Shown piece by piece: positions 18,586-27,205 of a stretch of DNA of 64,000 bases. The DNA is taken from assembly GCA_947497175.1 (NCBI GenBank), contig CANMFM010000008.1, forward strand, positions 62,001 to 126,000, given 5' to 3'. Source of the DNA: an uncultured Aquimarina sp. (lineage in GTDB: Bacteria > Bacteroidota > Bacteroidia > Flavobacteriales > Flavobacteriaceae). Below the pieces are notes generated by a model that saw only the letters and a program-made list of their open reading frames with translations, made no database searches and was not told where the DNA came from. The position numbers and the translations under genes are program-made. The stretch's first letter is position 1; every line of letters starts with the position of its first letter.

Positions 18586-20208
18586 TTAAAAATTTCCTCC
18601 GGGTACATCCCACCAAAGTCGTGTTCCTGCATTATCAGGTCCACCGAGTTTGGTCACAGCACCTGCCACTCCATCAGGATTGGTTTGTAATTCACTATCT
18701 ACAAAAGGTATCCTACGAATTTGGAGATTGGTATCGATAACTCCACCACTTTGGTTACTAACTACAGGAAATATCTTCGGATATCCAGTTCGCCTGTATT
18801 CACTCCATGCTTCCTGTCCTTCTGGGAACATAGCAATCCATTTTTGAGTAATAATGCGTTCTAGTTTTTCTTCGTTAGAAGCTCCTTCATCCCAGGCTAT
18901 AGTTATATCTGTAAGTGCCGCGATATTATTAGAAGGGGTTACCGGATCTATATAATCTTTAGGAGTTCGGGTTGTGTTTGTTATATAACTTGTACTACCA
19001 GAGGCTCCATATTGCTGAAACGAAGTGTTTATTCCTAACTCATAATTATCTTGTGCTGTTCCTGCACCAGACCAACCTCTAAGAGCTGCCTCTGCCTTTA
19101 AGAAATACACCTCTGCGGCTGTCATTAATTGAACACTAGGAGTTAATACATCGTCTGATAATAAAGAGAATGTGATATAATCTTCTTTTTGAGCAAGTTC
19201 ATCGTCATAACCGGGTAATAATGGCAGTCCGTTTCTAATTCCTTTGTGTTCTCCGTCGGTTACTTCAGATACATTGAAATAATTATTAATTCTAGGATCT
19301 TCATATCCAACTAGAATTGATTCCATAGATGCATTCATACGAATATCTCCCCACGAATTATTGATCGTTTTAATGGGATGATCCAAACTTCCATTGATAA
19401 AAAAACTATCTGCATTTGTTTCCATAAGGCCGATAGGATGATTCAAAGACTTTTCACCTTCGGTTTTAGCCTTTGCCGGCGATGCTTTAGAAATACGTAT
19501 AGCTAAGCGTAGTCGCAATGAATTTGCATATTTTATCCAATTGGTATTGGCTGCCTCTCCATTATTAGAAATATACCCTTGTGGATAAGCCAGATCAAAT
19601 TCTTCAAATCTTCCATCTTCAATATTATCAGATAGTATTTGTATAGATTCTTCCAGATCGGCAAAAAATGCGTTGTACGCTTCTTCTTGAGAATCATATT
19701 CACTACTTGTTCTCGAATCTCCAAATTTTGTATACACTATAGGTCCAAAAACATCAGAAACTCTGTGCATCGCCGTTACCTTAAGTATTTCTGATATGGC
19801 AAAAAATACAGGAAATTTATCTTTTGAAGCATCTTCAATTGCTTTTGCATTGTTCATTACGTTAGCGTAAGGAACATTCCAGATAAAGTTGTTCCAACCG
19901 CTCACCAAATTATAGGTTGTATTGTTAGCCCCGGCAACAAATGGCCTTGGGTTTGTCATGTATCCAGAAAATACATCTGCATTTAGATTCTGCTGCAATT
20001 GAAAAGACCAAGGCGGATTATATTGATATATATTCTGAAATATGGGTTGAAAGGGAGCTCCTAAATCCTGAAAATCTATTTGTAATTGCTCATCTGATAT
20101 ATTTCTTGGATTTCCATCAATGCTATCCAAATCGTCTGTACATGATGATATGAATAGTAGCAAAAGTATTGCTATACTTGGTACGTAATTATTAATTATA
20201 TTTTTCAT
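18586..20208 (-). CDS. SusD/RagB-family nutrient-binding lipoprotein
   Basis: Outer-membrane lipoprotein (540 aa) that forms the lid over the SusC channel and captures glycan. Lipobox LFISSC gives C23. The N-terminal NPRNISDEQL and the helical TPR-like body with DVFGPIVY and MTAAEVYFLKAEAALRGW near residues 360-375 are typical of the SusD-like group. The C-terminus has the common WSEYRRTGYPKIFPV segment. It follows susC by 11 bp on the same strand. The substrate is not readable from the sequence; chitin oligosaccharides are inferred from the neighbours. Confidence 0.93.
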   Translation of the reverse strand: MKNIINNYVPSIAILLLLFISSCTDDLDSIDGNPRNISDEQLQIDFQDLGAPFQPIFQNIYQYNPPWSFQLQQNLNADVFSGYMTNPRPFVAGANNTTYNLVSGWNNFIWNVPYANVMNNAKAIEDASKDKFPVFFAISEILKVTAMHRVSDVFGPIVYTKFGDSRTSSEYDSQEEAYNAFFADLEESIQILSDNIEDGRFEEFDLAYPQGYISNNGEAANTNWIKYANSLRLRLAIRISKASPAKAKTEGEKSLNHPIGLMETNADSFFINGSLDHPIKTINNSWGDIRMNASMESILVGYEDPRINNYFNVSEVTDGEHKGIRNGLPLLPGYDDELAQKEDYITFSLLSDDVLTPSVQLMTAAEVYFLKAEAALRGWSGAGTAQDNYELGINTSFQQYGASGSTSYITNTTRTPKDYIDPVTPSNNIAALTDITIAWDEGASNEEKLERIITQKWIAMFPEGQEAWSEYRRTGYPKIFPVVSNQSGGVIDTNLQIRRIPFVDSELQTNPDGVAGAVTKLGGPDNAGTRLWWDVPGGNF

Positions 20209-20219
20209 AGTACTTTTTT

Positions 20220-23200
20220 TTAGAAAGTTATATTAATGTTCATCCCAAGGCTTCTTGTTGATGGTAAACCTAAAATATCCACACCTTGTAAGGCATTACC
20301 TGTACTTAAAGAAACATTAGGATCATGCGGCGCATCTTTATAGAAAAAGAATAAATTGTTGCCAACTATAGACGCTTTAATATTTGTGAAAAACGAAGAA
20401 TCTGATAAATTAAAGCTATATCCAATTGCCAACTCTGCCAAACGAACGTTTGTCGCGCTATACACATATTCTCCAGTAAATCCGTTTCTACCGCCGGCAA
20501 GTCCATAATATTCCTGTGCGGTAAGTGTCGAAACCTGTCCAGCTTCATTGACCACCTCGACAGGAGCGTTCACTGTTTCTCTTTCTGTATTATTGCTTAA
20601 TCCTTCAACAATAGCTTCAGTCATACTAATAGTTTCGCCACCAAATCGCCCATCTACCAAAAAGTCCAGACTTATATTTTTGTACGTTATTGAATTATTC
20701 CAACCTAATGTAAAATCAGGGTTTGCATTTCCAACTTTTTCTAAGGCATCAACTACATTATCGGGATTCTGATCATTTATTACAATGGCACCATTGTCTA
20801 CCACAGGTCTTCCATTAGCATCTCGTTTTACGACTTGAGCGTAAATATCTCCATACGAACCTCCTTCAACCAGATATGATGCAAAGGTATTTACTCCTTT
20901 AGGTGATATTTGTAAAAAATTAACTTCTGTATTATCTATTGGATTACTAAGCTGCTCTACTTCATTTCTATTCCTTGCAAAATTAAAATCTGCTCTCCAT
21001 TTAAGCTTTTCAGTTTGAACAGGGATTATAAAAACTGAACCTTCAAAACCTTCATTCACAATATCCCCTGAGTTTACACCAGCAATAAGATCTCCTCCAC
21101 CAGATGATGGTACTGATATATTAAAAAATTGATCTACTGTACTGGTATTATAATATCCAATATCAAATCCAAATCTATTATTAAAGAATCGCCACTCTGT
21201 ACCGATTTCATAGGATGTCTGGGTCTCTGGCCTTAATATTCCTAGTGGTGTCACCGGGTTTTCAGGATCCAAACCTCCGCCAAACAAAATTTCTCTCTGA
21301 GGGTTCACAGTATTTGCATTTACATCATTTCCTACTTCGGCATAAGAACCTCTAATTTTTGCAAAAGAAATATGATCTCCCATATCAAACATTTCTGTTA
21401 AAATACCTGTAAGACCAACCGATGGATAAAAATAAGAGTTGTTCTCTGCAGGCAACGATGAAGACCAGTCGTTACGTGCCGTTACATCTAAGAATATCAT
21501 TTCATTATATCCAAGAGTGGTACTTGCAAATACAGAATTGATCCTTTTCTCTAATGATGATTGAGATATGGCTGCTCCCGGACTAGCATTAAAATTTTGA
21601 ATCGAAAATACATTGGCAAATTGCAATCCTCCATTTGTACCAGAATCAGCATTAAAAATTTCTGTAGTTGTTCTCGTTGTACTTGTACCGATATTGGCCG
21701 ATATAGAAAATTTATCAACCTGTTTATTTATGTTCGCAATTACATCTCCATACAGCTGTCTGACATCTTGATTGCTAAAAATATATCTACCATTTTCTGG
21801 TGCCAGAGTCGCTTCTGTAGTTGCATAAATTCTTTTATCAAAGTCTAAAAGTGTTTGGTCATAGGTTCCTCTTGTTTGTAATGACAACCAATCACTAATT
21901 TTAAAGTTTAAATTCAAATTAGCAACCAACTTTCTATTTTTATCTTCACTGGCATTTCGATTGAGAATCCAATATGGATTTTGTTCAATATCTGAAGTTC
22001 CTCTAAACCATCTTTGTTGCTGGATATTTCTATTGGGATCAAACTCTTCAAAATTCTCATAATCTACAAGACGTTCTCCGGGAGAATCAAAATTATAAGC
22101 GCCTACCAGGGGATTAAAATATAACCCTGACACAGGTCTATTATCAATAGATTGAGTAGTCGCCAACACACTGGCATTTGCAGTGACGACACCATTAAAG
22201 AATTTTGCAGTTTCTCTAATATTGAAAGTATGCTGTTTCAACTTATTTGTAGGCAAAATACCGTTTGAAAACGTATTTGAATATGAAAAATAGGTTTGTG
22301 CGTTTTCTGTCCCACCAGATGCAGAAAGCGAGGTAATCGTTGTTAATCCGGTGTTGAAAAAATCATCAATATTATCATCTGCCTTATCATTTAGATCGAT
22401 GTAATATGCTGCACTTTCGGCAAAAACATTAGACGACGCATTTACTTTGAAGTTACCGGCTCTTCCTTTCTTGGTGGTGATCAAAATTACACCATTAAGT
22501 CCGGCACTACCATATAATGCTGAAGCAGATGCTCCTTTAAGTACCGTTAAAGACTCTATATCATCTGGATTAATCAATGATAAAGCATCTCCTCCGTCAC
22601 GATTACCCCCATTAATATCTCCAAAAGTATTATCAGGTTGTCCGGCACTCGGATTGGATAAAGGAATCCCGTCAACCACATAAAGAGGTTGGTTATTTCT
22701 AAGTGAAGAGTTTCCTCTTAAGGTTACCTTAACCGACCCTCCGGCACCCGAAGAACTTCGGTTGATCACAACTCCGGATACTTTTCCAGAGAGACTATTT
22801 ATCGGGTTGGTTTGTTTTACTCTCTGTAACTCATCGGCATTAATATCCTGTGCAGCATAGGTTAATGATTTCCTGCTTTTTTGAATCCCTAATGCTGTAA
22901 CTACAACATCATCTAACTGCTCCAGACTTTCTTCCATAGCCACATCAATTGTATTTGATGCCCCTACGGTTATAGAAACAGTTGTAAACCCCAAATAACT
23001 AAATTCAAGAATCTCACCAACAGATGAATTAATTGTATAATTTCCGTCAAAATCTGTTTGTACTCCTTTTGCTGTTCCCTTTACAAGCACATTAACTCCC
23101 GGAAGTGGCATTGAGTTTTCTCCCTTTGAAGTTACCGTTCCTGTAATTGTTTTCTCTTGCGCTTCTACTTGCTGAATTATTAGAAAGGATAGAAAGGCAG

Positions 23201-23225
23201 AAAAAATCAAAATAGTTTTTTTCAT
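20220..23225 (-). CDS. SusC/RagA-family TonB-dependent outer-membrane transporter
   Basis: 1001 aa from the ATG at 23225; an upstream TTG at 23240 is in frame but would only add five residues before the signal peptide. The signal ends at VEAQEK. A carboxypeptidase-D-like domain (about 25-105: ITGTVTSKG, GVNVLVKGT, TDFDGNYTI) precedes the plug (LYVVDGIPLSNP, DIESLTVLKGASASALYG, NGVILITTKKG) and the 22-strand barrel ending in Phe (MNINITF). It would import oligosaccharide with energy from TonB. Cotranscribed with SusD and divergent from the LytS kinase at 23466; a LytTR-like repeat pair lies 75 bp before its start. Confidence 0.95.
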   Translation of the reverse strand: MKKTILIFSAFLSFLIIQQVEAQEKTITGTVTSKGENSMPLPGVNVLVKGTAKGVQTDFDGNYTINSSVGEILEFSYLGFTTVSITVGASNTIDVAMEESLEQLDDVVVTALGIQKSRKSLTYAAQDINADELQRVKQTNPINSLSGKVSGVVINRSSSGAGGSVKVTLRGNSSLRNNQPLYVVDGIPLSNPSAGQPDNTFGDINGGNRDGGDALSLINPDDIESLTVLKGASASALYGSAGLNGVILITTKKGRAGNFKVNASSNVFAESAAYYIDLNDKADDNIDDFFNTGLTTITSLSASGGTENAQTYFSYSNTFSNGILPTNKLKQHTFNIRETAKFFNGVVTANASVLATTQSIDNRPVSGLYFNPLVGAYNFDSPGERLVDYENFEEFDPNRNIQQQRWFRGTSDIEQNPYWILNRNASEDKNRKLVANLNLNFKISDWLSLQTRGTYDQTLLDFDKRIYATTEATLAPENGRYIFSNQDVRQLYGDVIANINKQVDKFSISANIGTSTTRTTTEIFNADSGTNGGLQFANVFSIQNFNASPGAAISQSSLEKRINSVFASTTLGYNEMIFLDVTARNDWSSSLPAENNSYFYPSVGLTGILTEMFDMGDHISFAKIRGSYAEVGNDVNANTVNPQREILFGGGLDPENPVTPLGILRPETQTSYEIGTEWRFFNNRFGFDIGYYNTSTVDQFFNISVPSSGGGDLIAGVNSGDIVNEGFEGSVFIIPVQTEKLKWRADFNFARNRNEVEQLSNPIDNTEVNFLQISPKGVNTFASYLVEGGSYGDIYAQVVKRDANGRPVVDNGAIVINDQNPDNVVDALEKVGNANPDFTLGWNNSITYKNISLDFLVDGRFGGETISMTEAIVEGLSNNTERETVNAPVEVVNEAGQVSTLTAQEYYGLAGGRNGFTGEYVYSATNVRLAELAIGYSFNLSDSSFFTNIKASIVGNNLFFFYKDAPHDPNVSLSTGNALQGVDILGLPSTRSLGMNINITF

Positions 23226-23300
23226 AAAATTAAGTTTCAATTTGATTGTTATTCCTTTCTAAAGGTAAATGTGAATAAAATTAAAAAGGAAATTAAATAT

Positions 23301-23330
23301 CCAAACAGCATGAAACAAACAATAAACAAC
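23301..23330 (-). promoter_or_regulatory. Candidate LytTR operator, site C
   Basis: On the minus strand GTTGTTTAT (starting 23330) and GCTGTTTGG (starting 23309) are direct repeats with starts exactly 21 bp apart, each 8 of 9 to GYTGTTTAG. The pair points toward susC. TAATTTTA, a -7-like sequence, lies about 26 bp after the start of the second repeat. Confidence 0.55.
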
Positions 23331-23465
23331 ATATTTTTGGATACTAATGTTTTTGAGTTTGACAGATTTTAAAATTATATCATAACTATTTTGTATTTAA
23401 TTAAAAAAACACATAATTTTTTCACGTTTTTTAACAATTTTTCACAAAATCACAATACAAAACAT

Positions 23466-24515
23466 ATGGTTAGCTGGATCTCTAAAACATACAGTAATCA
23501 AATCTCCTGGAAATATCATCTATTATTTTGGATAGGGTATTTTATGGTCAATTTTATTCGATGGGGAAGTTATTTTGGAGATTATACATATTCCTTGAAA
23601 TCAAATCTTGTAGAATTTCCAATACATATTTTGTTGACATATTTCAATATTTATTATTTGATACCAAAATTTATACTAAAACGAAAAATTGCACTGTATA
23701 TCATTTTTTTAATAGCGGCATTAACCACTGCTTATATAGTTAGAACCGGTTTAAATTTCTTTTTAGTTACTGAAAACATTTGGCCCGAAGCTGTTGGAAA
23801 CCAAAGAGCATTTAGCTTTAACCATATCTTAGCCGTTACCATAGGAGAGTTGTATGTTGTAGCACTGGTAACAGCTATAAAACTGACTATTGATTGGATT
23901 ACTGAGCGTAAAAAGAATGAATCTTTGAGGGAGCTTCAATTACAAACAGAGTTAAAATATTTAAAATCTCAAATCCAGCCACATTTCTTTTTCAACACGT
24001 TAAATAATTTATACTCATTAATTATTAATAAATCTGAAAAAGCATCTGATGTTGTTTTAAAATTATCAGAAATTATGCAATATGTAATCTATGATGTGAA
24101 AGAATCTAAAATAGGGCTACTTAACGAGATAAATTACATCCATAGCTATTTAGAACTTGAAGAACTCAGACACGGAGATAAGATCTCTTCAAAAATAGAA
24201 ATTAAAGGTGACATTGATGATATTTCGATTCCACCTCTTTTACTTCTTCCCTTTATTGAAAATTGTTTTAAACATGGAACCAGGAATAATGATGCCATTA
24301 TCTTGGATATTTACTTTGAAAATTCAAAAAACGCAGAACTGATTTTTAAAACTAAAAATAATTTTAATCAACATAATAAAATTATAAAAAAACATGGCAT
24401 AGGAATAGAAAATATTAGAAGACGTTTAGAGATTCTGTATAAAAACAACTATTTACTAGAAACCAAAATTATAAATAATACCTATAACGTATTATTAAAA
24501 ATCCCTATTTTATGA
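23466..24515 (+). CDS. LytS-type membrane sensor histidine kinase (second copy)
   Basis: 349 aa from the ATG at 23466. The frame extends up to a TTG at 23391, but that adds a low-complexity leader absent from the paralogue. Four hydrophobic segments are followed by His_kinase (PF06580) with QIQPHFFFNTLNNLYSL (H173), N-box FIENCFKHG and G-box HGIGIENIRRRL. It is clearly paralogous to the kinase at 2587 over the whole length. Its stop overlaps the next start by 4 bp (ATGA), so it is translationally coupled to its LytTR partner. Confidence 0.92.
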   Translation: MVSWISKTYSNQISWKYHLLFWIGYFMVNFIRWGSYFGDYTYSLKSNLVEFPIHILLTYFNIYYLIPKFILKRKIALYIIFLIAALTTAYIVRTGLNFFLVTENIWPEAVGNQRAFSFNHILAVTIGELYVVALVTAIKLTIDWITERKKNESLRELQLQTELKYLKSQIQPHFFFNTLNNLYSLIINKSEKASDVVLKLSEIMQYVIYDVKESKIGLLNEINYIHSYLELEELRHGDKISSKIEIKGDIDDISIPPLLLLPFIENCFKHGTRNNDAIILDIYFENSKNAELIFKTKNNFNQHNKIIKKHGIGIENIRRRLEILYKNNYLLETKIINNTYNVLLKIPIL

Positions 24516-25237
24516 GCATTAGATGTATAATTATAGATGATGAACCATTAGCTATTAATGTTATAGAATCGCATCTGGCAGAATTTAAGAACATAGAATT
24601 AGTCGATTCATTTAACAATCCGATAGATGCTATCCAAACTATCGATAGCGGTACTATTGATGCCGTATTTTTAGATATCAATATGCCCGGCATGAGTGGA
24701 TTAGATTTTATAAAAAACAGTAGACATGATTATCAAATCATAATTACAACTGCCTATCGCGAATATGCAGTCGAAAGCTTTGAATTAGACGTTCTTGATT
24801 ACCTGGTAAAACCCATACCTTTTAATCGATTTTTGAAAACCATAAACAAACTTAATCAAACCCTGAATCAAGATCAGTCTAAAAACAGTGAGTATATGTC
24901 CAACAAAGAGCCTTTTATTTTCTTGAAGGTAGACAAAAAGTTGGTTAAAATCATCCTGAAAGATATCTTATATATCGAAAGCCTTAAAGATTACATCAAG
25001 GTAATTACCGTTCAGGGAAACTATCTGGTTCATAAATCCCTAACCGGCATTACTGAAGAGCTTCCTTCTTCCAATTTTATACGGGTTCATCGGTCCTATA
25101 CAATAGCAATAGATAAAATAAAAGCTGTAGAAGGAAATCTAATCGAGGTAGGAACTAAAAAAATCCCTATTGGTCGTAACTATGTAAAACACGTAAAAGA
25201 CACCATTTTCAACAATAATAAAGATTTACACATTTAA
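24512..25237 (+). CDS. LytTR-family response regulator (second copy)
   Basis: 241 aa; receiver with IIIDDEPLAINVI, phospho-Asp D55 in FLDINMPGMSG and the LVKP lysine, then LytTR domain (FLKVDKKLVKI, YIESLKDYI, FIRVHRSYTI, IPIGRNYVK). Close paralogue of the regulator at 7921, with nearly the same DNA-contact region, so both could recognise the same sites. Coupled to the kinase and followed after 11 bp by the symporter gene. Confidence 0.93.
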   Translation: MSIRCIIIDDEPLAINVIESHLAEFKNIELVDSFNNPIDAIQTIDSGTIDAVFLDINMPGMSGLDFIKNSRHDYQIIITTAYREYAVESFELDVLDYLVKPIPFNRFLKTINKLNQTLNQDQSKNSEYMSNKEPFIFLKVDKKLVKIILKDILYIESLKDYIKVITVQGNYLVHKSLTGITEELPSSNFIRVHRSYTIAIDKIKAVEGNLIEVGTKKIPIGRNYVKHVKDTIFNNNKDLHI

Positions 25238-25248
25238 AAATCATCTTA

Positions 25249-27189
25249 ATGATCACATTATCTACCCTAGACCTTATTTTAATATTTTCTTTCTTTACGC
25301 TAACCTTAATTATCGGAATTGTAGTTTCTAAAAAATCCGGAAAAAATACTAGCGAATTTTTTCTTTCCGGCAGAAACATGCCGTGGTGGCTTTTAGGATT
25401 ATCCATGGTCGCAACTACCTTCTCCACAGATACCCCAAACCTTGTAACAGACATTGTTAGAAAAGGAGGAGTTTCGGGCAACTGGGCCTGGTGGGCATTT
25501 TTAATCACTGGCTTACTTACTGTATTTGTTTACGCTAAACTTTGGCGAAAATCTAACGTAAATACAGATATCGAGTTTTATGATCTACGCTATGGCGGGA
25601 AACCTGCACATTTCTTAAGAGGATTTAGAGCCTTATATTTGGGTGTAATTTTTAATGTACTTGCCATGTCTGGCGTTACCCTTGCAGCGATAAAGATCAG
25701 CCAGGTGATGCTGGGACTTGATCCACTGTACACCGTTGGTATAGCCGCTGTAATTACAGTAGTATTTAGTGCTGTTGGTGGGTTTAGAGGAGTTGTATAT
25801 ACAGATTTTGTTTTATTCTTTACAGCAATGATTGGAGCAATAGGTGCAGCCTATTATTGCATTAATCTTCCTGAAGTTAACGGAGTTACTAACCTGATCA
25901 CACACCCTCAGGTAGTTGATAAAATATCACTACTCCCTGATTTTGATAATACAGAGTTATTAATCACATTATTAATCATCCCATTAGCTGTTCAATGGTG
26001 GAGCTCCTGGTATCCTGGTGGAGAACCCGGTGGTGGTGGTTATATCGCGCAACGTATGCTTGCTGCAAAAGACGAAAATCACGCAATCGGAGCCACTTTT
26101 TTCTTCAACATTATGCATTATGCCATACGCCCATGGCCATGGATTTTGGTTGCTCTAACCTCATTAGTGTTATATCCTAAAGATGATACCAATGTTATGG
26201 AAGCAGCAAAATATAATTATATTGAGATGCAAAAGATTGAAGAAACCAGGGCGCTTACGGAAGAGGAAAAAGAACGAATGGATACATATTACTTTGCTTC
26301 TGAAGGCCTTACGGCTATACGCGAAGCATTCCCTGAAGAAAAAGTACAAAAGGACAAAATTGGTCATGACCTGGCCTATTCGGCGATGCTTACCCGATTA
26401 CCCTCAGGCTTGTTAGGTCTCGTATTAGCATCCTTGATAGCCGCATTTATGTCTACAATTTCTACACATCTCAATTGGGGTTCTTCTTACATTGTAAATG
26501 ATTTTTACATACAACAAATCAATAAAAAGGCTTCAGAAAAAGAGTTAGTGTTAGTAGGTCGAATTTCTACAGCAGTTTTAATGATTATCAGTACAGTTTT
26601 GGCCCTTATGCTAACCAATGCAAAACAAATTTTTGATTATATCATTATGTTTGGTGCCGGTACTGGCTTAATCTTTATTCTGAGATGGTTTTGGTGGCGT
26701 ATCAATGCATGGAGCGAAATTTCCGGAATGTTTGCGTCGGGAGTCGTGTCTATAATATTCAACCTGGACTCTGTAAATCTGGCCTTATTCGAGACAGGAA
26801 TGTTACCAAGTTGGTCTAAATATCTGCTTGTCGTAGGTGTTACAACTATAATATGGGTTGCAGTAACCTTTTTAACCAAACCTGAGGATGATAAAGTACT
26901 CTTCAATTTTTACAAAAAAATACAGCCTGGCGGACCCGGATGGCAATCCATTATAAAGGCTGCCGAAAAACAACAACAAACTATTAAAACTGATTACAGT
27001 CAATGGAGTGTGCCTTCTGGCATTCTAGCCATGCTGGTAGGATGTGTATTGATTTATGGTGTGCTTTTTGCGACAGGATACTGGATCTATGGCAAGTATA
27101 CATTTGCAATTATTTTAACAATAGTTGTTATTGTTGCCACCTACATTTTAAGTAAGTTGTGGAAGAAAATTAAATCTACCATCTTATAA
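25249..27189 (+). CDS. Sodium:solute symporter (SSS family)
   Basis: 646-aa inner-membrane transporter with about 13-15 hydrophobic helices. SSS-type features include FFLSGRNMPWWLLGLSMVAT near residues 37-57, TDTPN, GGYIAQRMLAAKDE near 260-275, and a long cytosolic loop rich in Glu and Lys (about 315-370). It is embedded in the run that starts with the second LytS/LytTR pair. In Bacteroidota glycan loci such symporters often carry the monosaccharide; GlcNAc is possible here, but the downstream arginase and nitrilase genes allow a nitrogenous substrate. The substrate cannot be read from the sequence. Confidence 0.9.
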   Translation: MITLSTLDLILIFSFFTLTLIIGIVVSKKSGKNTSEFFLSGRNMPWWLLGLSMVATTFSTDTPNLVTDIVRKGGVSGNWAWWAFLITGLLTVFVYAKLWRKSNVNTDIEFYDLRYGGKPAHFLRGFRALYLGVIFNVLAMSGVTLAAIKISQVMLGLDPLYTVGIAAVITVVFSAVGGFRGVVYTDFVLFFTAMIGAIGAAYYCINLPEVNGVTNLITHPQVVDKISLLPDFDNTELLITLLIIPLAVQWWSSWYPGGEPGGGGYIAQRMLAAKDENHAIGATFFFNIMHYAIRPWPWILVALTSLVLYPKDDTNVMEAAKYNYIEMQKIEETRALTEEEKERMDTYYFASEGLTAIREAFPEEKVQKDKIGHDLAYSAMLTRLPSGLLGLVLASLIAAFMSTISTHLNWGSSYIVNDFYIQQINKKASEKELVLVGRISTAVLMIISTVLALMLTNAKQIFDYIIMFGAGTGLIFILRWFWWRINAWSEISGMFASGVVSIIFNLDSVNLALFETGMLPSWSKYLLVVGVTTIIWVAVTFLTKPEDDKVLFNFYKKIQPGGPGWQSIIKAAEKQQQTIKTDYSQWSVPSGILAMLVGCVLIYGVLFATGYWIYGKYTFAIILTIVVIVATYILSKLWKKIKSTIL

Positions 27190-27205
27190 GTTTTTAAATC
27201 ATATC

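Noticed and set aside
23391-23465. 25-codon N-terminal extension of the second LytS kinase from a TTG
   Set aside because: Low-complexity leader without counterpart in the paralogous kinase; ATG 23466 fits better.
23226-23465. Full TTG / TAnnTTTG promoters for susC and the second LytS kinase
   Set aside because: Only near matches with spacers well outside 17-21 bp were found, so no promoter is claimed there.
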